From positions 1 to 5,104 of the forward strand of contig CALFVE010000385.1 in NCBI GenBank assembly GCA_937928475.1: DNA of 5,104 bases. The letters are read 5' to 3'. The stretch is from an uncultured bacterium (GTDB taxonomy: Bacteria; Armatimonadota; Zipacnadia; Zipacnadales; Zipacnadaceae). Both the position numbers and the translations under genes were made by a program. The notes under the pieces are model-generated. The model saw only the letters and a list, made by a program, of their open reading frames with translations, ran no database searches and was not told the origin of the DNA. This document shows positions 1-4,766 of this stretch, piece by piece. How positions within the stretch are numbered: position 1 is the stretch's first letter; every line of letters begins with the position of its first letter.

Positions 1-168
1 GGCGAGGTGCTCGGGGGCGTAGAGATCGTGACCAAGGACGAGAAGGTCGTGGAGATCCGCAAGCACGCGCCCCTCCCGGCCGCCGAACGGCCGACTATCC
101 CACTGCCGGAGCGAGCCCCTCGACCCGCCATCATCACGGACCTCTCCGGAGGCGTGGGTGGAAAGTAG
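1..168 (+). CDS. 3' end of a small protein upstream of rimM, possibly YlqD family (partial)
   Basis: The frame is open from the window edge to a TAG at 166-168, giving the last 55 residues of a protein whose start lies outside. The visible part begins GEVLGGVEIVTKDEKVVEIR and then becomes a proline- and arginine-rich tail ending DLSGGVGGK. The 'EIV.KD..VVEIR' block resembles, from memory, the C-terminal end of YlqD-family proteins, small conserved proteins of unknown role encoded between khpA and rimM in Firmicutes and some other groups. The position just before rimM fits that reading, although the roughly 30-residue tail after this block is not something I associate with the family. The frame overlaps the rimM start by 11 bp, which implies an operon and translational coupling. 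Bacterial S16 or KhpA are the other common neighbours here, but the visible tail shows no motif of either. The coding call is fairly good; the family call is tentative. Confidence 0.5.
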   Translation, partial: GEVLGGVEIVTKDEKVVEIRKHAPLPAAERPTIPLPERAPRPAIITDLSGGVGGK

Positions 169-682
169 CACAGAGGACCAGCCCTACGACGTCCTGGTTG
201 GCATTGTCGTCGGCGCCCACGGGGTACGGGGCGAACTGCGCGTAGCGCCCGAGACCGACTTCCCGGAGCGGTTCGCCGAGTTGCGCCGCCTCTACCTTAG
301 CCCGACGCGCGGCGCGGGGCGATTGGTGGAGATAGTCGGAGCCCGGGTGCACCAGGGCAAGGGGCTGGTATTGCTGCGCCTGGCAGGAGTGGAGGATCGG
401 GAGGCGGCCCTGGCCTTGCGGGGCAGTCGGTTGTATATCCAGGAACGGGACCTGGCGCCGCTCCCGGCCGGCCGGTACTACGAATTCCAGATACTGGGCC
501 TGCGGGTGGTGACCGAAGAGGGCTGCGACTTGGGGCCGGTCACCGACATCGTGCGCACCGGGGCCAATGACGTCTACGAGACGCCCCAGGCCCTGATCCC
601 GGTGATTGAGCCGGTGATCCGCGAAGTAGATTTGGAGCAGGGCCGCATCGTGGTCCGCTGGATGGAGGGGATGCTGAAGTGA
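158..682 (+). CDS. rimM: Ribosome maturation factor RimM
   Basis: RimM is a cytoplasmic assembly factor that binds ribosomal protein S19 and helps mature the head of the 30S subunit. The 174-residue product has the usual length and two domains. The N-terminal RimM beta-barrel covers about residues 11-100 and carries the signature VGIVVGAHGVRGELRV (14-29). The C-terminal PRC-barrel (about 106-174) has YYEFQILGLRVVTEEG, LGPVTDIVRTGANDVY and LIPVIEPVIREVDLEQGRIVV. The start is GTG at 158, preceded by a GGAGG at 148-152 with 5 nt spacing; it overlaps the upstream stop by 11 bp. After GANDVY the chain reaches LIPV through only four residues (ETPQA region), several fewer than in most RimM proteins I recall, so one loop of the PRC barrel looks trimmed. 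Followed by trmD, as in most bacteria. The identification is secure. Confidence 0.96.
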   Translation: MESSTEDQPYDVLVGIVVGAHGVRGELRVAPETDFPERFAELRRLYLSPTRGAGRLVEIVGARVHQGKGLVLLRLAGVEDREAALALRGSRLYIQERDLAPLPAGRYYEFQILGLRVVTEEGCDLGPVTDIVRTGANDVYETPQALIPVIEPVIREVDLEQGRIVVRWMEGMLK

Positions 683-684
683 GG

Positions 685-793
685 ATTGATGAATGATAAT
701 TGATAATTGACGAACAAGCGGAGCCAGCCGCTGGAGCCTGCTGGCTGCGCTGGCGGTCCTTTATCTGTCAATTATCAATTACCGTTCACCAAT
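685..793. repeat. AT-rich inverted-repeat (MITE-like) element between rimM and trmD
   Basis: Two arms of about 27 bp, 685-711 and 767-793, are reverse complements with three mismatches, all transitions. The inner 15 bp of each arm (TAATTGATAATTGAC at 697-711 and its complement at 767-781) match perfectly. The left arm itself contains a 7-bp tandem repeat, TGATAAT twice followed by TGAC. The arms are AT-rich, whereas the 55-nt centre is GC-rich and holds its own 7-bp inverted repeat, AGCCAGC 722-728 with GCTGGCT 740-746. The element fills 109 of the 122 bp between rimM and trmD. Arms of the TAATTGATAATTGA type are familiar to me as interspersed repeats in several bacterial genomes. No transposase or clear target duplication is visible (AT flanks both ends, but it is part of the arms). 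In RNA it could form a long hairpin; no U-run follows, so it is not an ordinary terminator. Confidence 0.75.
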
Positions 794-804
794 ATCTTGC
801 CGCC

Positions 805-1551
805 ATGCGCTTTGACGTGGTGACCATCTTCCCGGAGTACTTCACCTCTCCCCTGCAGTGTAGTATTCTGGGGCGAGCGGTTGAGGCCGGGCTGGTCACC
901 GTGTACATCCACAACCTGCGGGATTTCGCCCCCGACCGACACCGGGTGGTGGACGACTATCCTTACGGAGGCGGCGGCGGAATGGTGCTCAAGCCTGAGC
1001 CGCTGTTCGCCGCTCACCAAGCGCTCAGCGCCGAGCCTCCCGCGCCCTACGTGGTGCTGCTCAGCCCCCAGGGGCGGGTGTTTACCCAGAAGGTGGCGGA
1101 GGAACTGGCTGAGCGGCCGCGGGTGCTGCTGCTCTGCGGGCACTACGAGGGCGTGGATGAGCGAGTACGCGAGGCGCTGGCGGACGAGGAGATCTCCGTC
1201 GGCGACTATGTGCTCACCGGAGGGGAGCCGGCGGCCCTGGTCATCATTGACGCGGTGACCCGCCTGCTGCCCGGTGTGCTGGGCGACGAGCAAGCCCCGG
1301 CGAAGGATTCCTTCGCAGAGGGCCTGCTGGAATATCCTCACTACACACGCCCGGCAGAGTGGCGCGGCCGCAGGGTCCCGGAGGTGCTGCTGAGCGGGCA
1401 CCATGAGCAGATTCGTCGCTGGCGGCGCAAAGAGAGCCTGCGGCGGACCCAGCAGCGGCGCCCCGACTTGCTCGCCAAGGCGACGCTGACTCGCGAGGAC
1501 CACGAACTGCTGGCGGAGATCGCCGCCGAGCAGGAAGCCTGGGAGTGGTGA
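805..1551 (+). CDS. trmD: tRNA (guanine-N1)-methyltransferase TrmD
   Basis: TrmD uses S-adenosylmethionine to methylate N1 of G37, next to the anticodon, in tRNAs reading CUN, CCN and CGG; this prevents +1 frameshifting. The 248-residue product is a full-length SPOUT-class enzyme. Visible motifs are FDVVTIFPEYF (3-13), GRAVEAGL (23-30), VVDDYPYGGGGGM (48-60), LLSPQGRVFTQ (85-95), LLCGHYEGVDERV (109-121), EEISVGDYVLTGGE (128-141), RLLPGVLG (153-160), DSFAEGLLEYPHYTRP from 168, and VPEVLLSGHH further on. D50, R153 and D168 correspond to the conserved residues D50, R154 and D169 of the E. coli enzyme. I chose ATG 805 because homology begins there; the frame is open upstream to a TTG at 700, but that part is read from the inverted-repeat element. 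No good Shine-Dalgarno lies before 805. The product call is secure. Confidence 0.97.
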   Translation: MRFDVVTIFPEYFTSPLQCSILGRAVEAGLVTVYIHNLRDFAPDRHRVVDDYPYGGGGGMVLKPEPLFAAHQALSAEPPAPYVVLLSPQGRVFTQKVAEELAERPRVLLLCGHYEGVDERVREALADEEISVGDYVLTGGEPAALVIIDAVTRLLPGVLGDEQAPAKDSFAEGLLEYPHYTRPAEWRGRRVPEVLLSGHHEQIRRWRRKESLRRTQQRRPDLLAKATLTREDHELLAEIAAEQEAWEW

Positions 1552-1557
1552 GCAGGC

Positions 1558-1618
1558 CCGGTGGCCGTCGGGGTCGGCGCCGGAGGAAGGACCGGAGCGG
1601 GCGGCCCGGCGGCCTTCC
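1558..1618 (+). promoter_or_regulatory. Structured rplS leader: two adjacent hairpins ending at the ribosome binding site
   Basis: Two stem-loops fit side by side in the trmD-rplS gap. The first pairs 1558-1567 with 1575-1583: nine pairs including one U-G and one bulged G, with a 7-nt loop. The second pairs GGAAGG 1585-1590 with CCTTCC 1613-1618. It continues, after a bulged A, as CCG 1592-1594 with CGG 1610-1612, and is capped by CGGG 1598-1601 with CCCG 1605-1608. The last paired base is directly followed by the AGGAGG at 1619-1624. No U-run follows, so these are not intrinsic terminators. Autoregulatory leader RNAs are known for several ribosomal protein genes, including an L19 leader in Bacillus relatives. 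Whether this one is regulatory is inference, since GC-rich sequence folds readily by chance. Confidence 0.35.
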
Positions 1619-1624
1619 AGGAGG
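1619..1624 (+). promoter_or_regulatory. Strong Shine-Dalgarno of rplS
   Basis: A perfect AGGAGG lies 6 nt before the rplS ATG at 1631 and fixes that start. It is by far the best ribosome binding site in the window, in keeping with the high output needed for a ribosomal protein. It directly abuts the 3' arm of the upstream hairpin. Confidence 0.9.
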
Positions 1625-1630
1625 AACAAC

Positions 1631-2101
1631 ATGAACCGAATTATTGAACAGATCGAAGCGGAACAGATGCGCGAGGACCTTCCCGACATTGAGGTCGGCG
1701 ACACCGTGCGCGTGCACCAGCGGATTACCGAGGGCGAGGGAAAAGACCAGCGCACCCGCGTGCAGGTCTTCGAGGGCGTGGTCATCGGCCTGAAGGGCCG
1801 GGGCCTCAATCGGATGATCACGGTGCGCCGGGTCACCTTTGGCATCGGGGTCGAGCGTACTTTCCCGGCCCACGCACCCAACATCGAGAGGTTCGAGGTG
1901 GCGCGCAAGGGTGACGTCCGGCGAGCTAAACTGTACTACCTGCGCAAGCGCGTGGGTAAGGCCGCCCGGGTCAAGGAGCGCGCTCGCTTCGCCGGCGGGC
2001 GTGCCCCGGAGCCAAGAGCCAAGGCGCAGGCAAAGGCGGCTGCCCCAGCGCCTGCGGCCGCGCCTGAACCCGCGCCAGAGGAGAAGGAGAGCGCTGACTA
2101 G
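1631..2101 (+). CDS. rplS: 50S ribosomal protein bL19 with Ala/Pro-rich C-terminal tail
   Basis: bL19 is a large-subunit protein located at the 30S-50S interface, where it contributes to bridges with 16S rRNA. Residues 1-118 are the standard fold: an N-terminal helix (MNRIIEQIEAEQMREDLPDI), a central beta-barrel with VGDTVRVHQRI (22-32) and VQVFEGVVIGLKGRGLN (44-60), then VRRVTFGIGVERTFPAHAPNIE (65-86) and the diagnostic VRRAKLYYLRKRVGKAARVKE (near 96-117). The usual family length is about 115 residues; this protein has 156. The extra part, about 120-156, is low complexity: Ala, Pro, Lys and Arg first, then Glu-rich (PEPAPEEKESAD), and is probably disordered. The ATG start has AGGAGG 6 nt upstream. 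The next gene begins 2 nt after the stop. Confidence 0.97.
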   Translation: MNRIIEQIEAEQMREDLPDIEVGDTVRVHQRITEGEGKDQRTRVQVFEGVVIGLKGRGLNRMITVRRVTFGIGVERTFPAHAPNIERFEVARKGDVRRAKLYYLRKRVGKAARVKERARFAGGRAPEPRAKAQAKAAAPAPAAAPEPAPEEKESAD

Positions 2102-2103
2102 CC

Positions 2104-2736
2104 TTGAAGCTGTTGGCCTTCGACAATACTTGGCATATCATCGCCTTGGTCTGGGGCCTGCTCCTCGTGCGCGTAGCGGTGCCTAGGCTGAGCGCCCTGC
2201 GTTCGCAGCGCGCTGCTATTCTGGAGATCGTAGACTCAGTGCTGGTCGCCGTGCTCTTGGTCTTCCTCATCCTGCGCCCCTTCGTCGTACAGGCTTTCTA
2301 CATTCCCTCCGGCTCCATGATGCCTACGCTGCAGATTAATGACCGCATCCTGGTGAATAAGTTCATCTACTTCTTCCGGGAGCCGCAGCGGGGCGATATC
2401 GTCGTTTTCGTCTCACCACCCAACGCCGATTCGCAGCAGAAAGACTTCATCAAGCGGGTGGTGGGCCTGCCTGGAGACCGTCTGGCCGTACACGACGGGA
2501 AGTTGTGGTTGAACGGCGTACCCCAAGACGAGCCATACATCGCCGACCCCATGCTCTACCGTTTCCCCGAGCACAATGAGGAGTTCGTGGTCCCGAAGGG
2601 GCAACTCTTCGTGATTGGCGACAACCGTAATCTCTCCAACGACAGCCACAAGTGGGGCACACTTCCTCGTCATAACGTCCTAGGCAAAGCCTTTTGCATC
2701 TTCTATCCGCCCTCGAGGGTGAGGCTCCTCCGATAG
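2104..2736 (+). CDS. lepB: Signal peptidase I (type I leader peptidase)
   Basis: LepB is a membrane-bound serine/lysine protease that cleaves signal peptides from proteins exported by Sec or Tat. The 210-residue product has two hydrophobic segments, about residues 10-27 and 42-64. The catalytic boxes follow: IPSGSMMPTL (67-76, nucleophile S71), DRILVNKF (80-87), RGDIVVF (96-102), DFIKRVVGLPGDRL (114-127, general base K117), and GDNRNLSNDSHKWG (172-185). Box E has DSH where E. coli has DSR, a variant I recall from other bacteria such as cyanobacteria. The start must be TTG 2104: an in-frame TGA lies at 2095-2097 and there is no earlier start codon. It is 2 nt after the rplS stop. An AAGGAG at 2084-2089 is about 14 nt upstream, rather far, so translation probably depends on coupling with rplS. 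The product is certain. Confidence 0.95.
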   Translation: MKLLAFDNTWHIIALVWGLLLVRVAVPRLSALRSQRAAILEIVDSVLVAVLLVFLILRPFVVQAFYIPSGSMMPTLQINDRILVNKFIYFFREPQRGDIVVFVSPPNADSQQKDFIKRVVGLPGDRLAVHDGKLWLNGVPQDEPYIADPMLYRFPEHNEEFVVPKGQLFVIGDNRNLSNDSHKWGTLPRHNVLGKAFCIFYPPSRVRLLR

Positions 2737-2917
2737 GCAGGCATCGGCGCATAGGAGGACCGACGCGAGGAGTACGGTTGGAGCGCCGCTTGGTTCTCGC
2801 CCTCGCGCTAATGGGAGGTGCCCGTAAGCGCGATGGAGGCTCGTCATCTCTCTTAGCAGCACGGACGTCTACCGGGCCAAGAGGCACCTGACGGGGAAGC
2901 AAGCCGCCGGCACTACC
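2737..2917 (+). other. lepB-rnhB intergenic region with a possible folded RNA
   Basis: This 181-bp gap holds no gene I can name. AGGTGCC at 2816-2822 is the exact complement of GGCACCT at 2883-2889, enclosing 60 nt that contain a further GATG/CATC pair at 2832-2835 and 2845-2848. No U-run follows, so it is not an intrinsic terminator. I could not match it to a riboswitch class. It could be an untranslated leader of rnhB, a degraded gene, or plain spacer. No convincing promoter hexamers are visible. Confidence 0.3.
2778..2891 (+). CDS. Possible 37-residue small ORF before rnhB
   Basis: A TTG at 2778 is preceded by GAGGAG (2767-2772) with 5 nt spacing and opens a 37-codon frame ending in TGA at 2889-2891, 26 nt before the rnhB start. 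The peptide begins MERRLVLALALMGGARKRDG, with a short hydrophobic stretch, and ends rich in Ser, Thr, Arg and Gly. I do not recognise it. A good ribosome binding site is the only positive evidence; codon composition is not clearly coding, and such matches occur by chance in GC-rich DNA. It might be a leader peptide or nothing at all. Confidence 0.15.
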   Translation: MERRLVLALALMGGARKRDGGSSSLLAARTSTGPRGT

Positions 2918-3649
2918 ATGCCTCCCTTCTCGTACACAACCCGGGCTTTCCCGGAATCGCGCCCCTGGTCGTGGGCCGAGGAGAAGCAGCGGATTGCAGA
3001 GGCCGGCTATCGGGTGGTCGCGGGAGTGGACGAAGCGGGCTGTGGAGCCCTGGCCGGGCCGGTAGTGGCTGCCGCGGTGGTGCTGCCGCCCGGCGCTCGC
3101 CTGGCCGGCCTGCGCGACTCCAAGCAACTGACGCCCGAGCAGCGCGAGGAGGTGTACAGGCGCGCTCTGCGCCGGGGTCTTCCCTGTGCGATCGGCGTGG
3201 CTTACGTCGAGGAGATTGACCGACTCAACATTTTCCACGCCGCCCGGCTGGCCATGAGCCGCGCCGTGGCCTCCCTGGTCCCGGCGCCAGAGTATATTCT
3301 CATGGACGGGCACCTGCCGCCGGAGTTCGGGGTCCCCTGCCGCGCCGTGATCAAGGGAGACGTCCGCTGCCCACCTATCTCCCTGGCCTCAGTAGTCGCC
3401 AAGGTTTACCGCGACCGGCTCATGCATCGCCTGGCTCTGCTCTTCCCCCACTACGGATTCGAGGAGAACAAGGGCTACGGCACCCCGCAGCATTACCAGG
3501 CTCTCGCCATCTACGGCCCTTGCCCCCTGCACCGTCGCAGTTACGCCCCGATCGGCCGGCTCAGTCAACCAGCGCTGACCTTGGAGGCGAACCTGGCAGC
3601 AGAAGCGTTATGGGAGGCAGAAGAGGTGCGTGCGACACAGCAGTGCTGA
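2918..3649 (+). CDS. rnhB: Ribonuclease HII
   Basis: RNase HII cuts RNA in RNA-DNA hybrids and starts removal of ribonucleotides misincorporated into DNA. The 243-residue product shows the full family pattern: VVAGVDEAGCGALAGPVVAAAVVLP (33-57), LRDSKQLTPEQRE (65-77), DRLNIFHAARLAMSRAV (101-117), YILMDGH (126-132), IKGDVRCPPISLASVVAKVYRDRLM (145-169) and ENKGYGTPQHYQAL (183-196), then GPCPLHRRSY. The DEDD metal-binding set is D38, E39, D130 and D148. One departure is GCG (41-43) in place of the usual GRG that contacts the ribonucleotide. The roughly 30-residue lead before the catalytic fold fits the bacterial 'W..E......Gy' style. ATG 2918 is the only ATG, GTG or TTG after the in-frame stop at 2825 and before the conserved core, but its ribosome binding site is poor (GGGGAAG 2893-2899 is far). 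Confidence 0.95.
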   Translation: MPPFSYTTRAFPESRPWSWAEEKQRIAEAGYRVVAGVDEAGCGALAGPVVAAAVVLPPGARLAGLRDSKQLTPEQREEVYRRALRRGLPCAIGVAYVEEIDRLNIFHAARLAMSRAVASLVPAPEYILMDGHLPPEFGVPCRAVIKGDVRCPPISLASVVAKVYRDRLMHRLALLFPHYGFEENKGYGTPQHYQALAIYGPCPLHRRSYAPIGRLSQPALTLEANLAAEALWEAEEVRATQQC

Positions 3650-3657
3650 AGGCCAAA

Positions 3658-3664
3658 GAGGGGG
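3658..3664 (+). promoter_or_regulatory. Ribosome binding site that decides the prepilin start
   Basis: GAGGGGG at 3658-3664 directly touches the GTG at 3665, so that codon cannot use it. It is 9 nt before the ATG at 3674, a suitable distance, which favours the ATG as the start. Confidence 0.55.
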
Positions 3665-3673
3665 GTGACGGGC

Positions 3674-4348
3674 ATGGGCCGCAGACCAAGTCGCGGGAGC
3701 CGACCAGGGGGCCGCTTTGTCGTGCCCAAAGGGTTTACGCTCCTGGAACTTCTGGTGGTCATTGGGATCATCGCCATCCTGGCTGGGATCCTCTTCCCTG
3801 CATTCGCCTCGGCGCGCGCCAAGGCTCGCGCCACCCAGTGCCAAGCCAACTTGCGCCAGATCGGCCTCGCCCTCCAGATGTACGGCGCCGACTGGGACGG
3901 GCGATTCCCCTTCGGCGTGGACGCAGCGGACCGCTATTGTCCCCAGATCTGGGACGGCTTCCCCCAGTGGCAAGCCTGGATTCCCTACATGGCGAGCGTG
4001 CAGGACATTCTCTCCCCCTACATCAAGAGCGCGGAGTTGTGGCACTGCCCGATGGACAGCGGCTATGACGTGCTGGAAGATGCCGGCCTGCCGCTCAACG
4101 GCAGGCCCACGGCTTTCGAGGCGTTCGGCAGCAGCTACTTCTATCGCACGGAGGTGGCCTTCAGCCAGGTCAGCCCGGAGGCGATGCAGGACGGGGCCCG
4201 GGTCAACGTTTTCTTTGACTCCTGGGGAGGGTGGCATGGGCGCGAGGGCTACGGCCGCGGTCGGTGGAACATTCTGTATGCCGACGGGCACGTCAAGTCC
4301 GCCGACCGCAACGCCTACAACGCCGCCTGGGCCTTTCCGCTCTTGTAG
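3674..4348 (+). CDS. Prepilin-like protein with N-terminal cleavage/methylation segment
   Basis: This is a type IV pilin/pseudopilin-like protein, expected to be cut by a PilD-type prepilin peptidase and inserted in the membrane or built into a pilus or type II secretion-like fibre. The 224-residue product has a basic 20-residue leader ending PKG, cleavage expected between G20 and F21, E25 at mature position +5, and a hydrophobic helix FTLLELLVVIGIIAILAGIL (21-40). Next comes ARAKARATQCQANLRQIGLA (48-67), with LQMYGADWDGRFPF following, typical of the large pseudopilin families of Armatimonadota and Planctomycetota. The end has WHGREGYG and NILYADGHVKSAD (199-211). The spacing between the His (H188) and DG is 15 residues, not the 9 of the common H-X9-DG form. 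Four cysteines follow the N-terminal helix. It starts 24 nt after rnhB and may share its transcript. The specific role is unknown. Confidence 0.88.
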   Translation: MGRRPSRGSRPGGRFVVPKGFTLLELLVVIGIIAILAGILFPAFASARAKARATQCQANLRQIGLALQMYGADWDGRFPFGVDAADRYCPQIWDGFPQWQAWIPYMASVQDILSPYIKSAELWHCPMDSGYDVLEDAGLPLNGRPTAFEAFGSSYFYRTEVAFSQVSPEAMQDGARVNVFFDSWGGWHGREGYGRGRWNILYADGHVKSADRNAYNAAWAFPLL

Positions 4349-4766
4349 CGAGGGCGCTAGTCCTTCGCGACCTCGACGCACTGCCTCTATCGCGTGGGCT
4401 GGGCAACGAAGACCGTCAGCAGGTTGCGACAGTCGCCGTTCCGGCGATAAAGCGAGGTGCCGGTTCTGCTTGAGGCGCGCTACCCAGTCCCGGGAGCCGG
4501 CCGTCTCGCTCAGCCGCTGGCAGTAACAGCAGCGTTCCTTCACCGGAGCGCCAGGCCGCCGCGAGCAGCGAGCCTAGCGGCAAAGCGAGTCGCCGCCTCA
4601 CTTCCTCCTCACCGTCGCTTCGGGCGCGCGAACACTGCGCAGGGCCGACAGAACCTCTCGCACCAAGAAAAAGGCGGCGCCGTCCCTGGCGACGGCGCCG
4701 CCTCGCTGCCGATTTCTGCCAAGTTCTCAAAGGACGGTCCCGCTGCCTCCCTCGGGGGCCGCTCCG
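4349..4766. other. Convergent intergenic region between two prepilin-like genes
   Basis: This 418-bp stretch separates the ends of the two prepilin-like genes. I see no gene in it. Reading frames that cross it on either strand run over the flanking genes or through the terminator and lack ribosome binding sites or recognisable motifs. It contains a small perfect hairpin at 4433-4447 (TCGCCG, loop TTC, CGGCGA), 85 bp after the plus-strand stop but with no U-run, and the strong minus-strand terminator at 4665-4702. Confidence 0.6.
4665..4702 (-). terminator. Rho-independent terminator of the minus-strand prepilin-like gene
   Basis: A perfect 12-bp GC-rich stem, GGCGGCGCCGTC at 4673-4684 and its complement at 4691-4702, encloses a 6-nt loop. 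On the minus strand the stem is directly followed by TTTTTCTT (complement of 4665-4672), the classic intrinsic terminator pattern. It lies 64 bp beyond the stop codon of the minus-strand gene at 4767. On the plus strand no comparable U-run follows the stem, so it should work mainly in one direction. Confidence 0.9.

Noticed and set aside
685..793. The rimM-trmD inverted repeat as an intrinsic terminator
   Set aside because: No U-run follows either arm on the plus strand, the loop is 55 nt, and the operon continues into an essential gene.
700..804. A longer TrmD starting at TTG 700, adding 35 residues
   Set aside because: The extra residues are translated from the inverted-repeat element, have no TrmD homology and no ribosome binding site; the family N-terminus begins at ATG 805.
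2891..2917. Bases reminiscent of part of a cyclic-di-GMP riboswitch (GGGGAAGCAAGCCGCCGG)
   Set aside because: Only a short, inexact resemblance; the other conserved half and the required helices are missing.
3665..3673. GTG 3665 as start of the prepilin-like gene
   Set aside because: The ribosome binding site directly touches it, leaving no spacer; ATG 3674 is correctly spaced and gives a normal basic leader.
4473..4487. tRNA-like D-arm string on the minus strand (CTGGGTAGCGCGCCT)
   Set aside because: Resembles the D-loop of a tRNA, but no T-arm, anticodon stem or acceptor pairing could be found around it.
3608..4543. Long minus-strand frame antisense to the prepilin-like gene
   Set aside because: It overlaps a clear plus-strand gene, has no recognisable domain and no ribosome binding site before its GTG; long open antisense frames are expected in GC-rich DNA.
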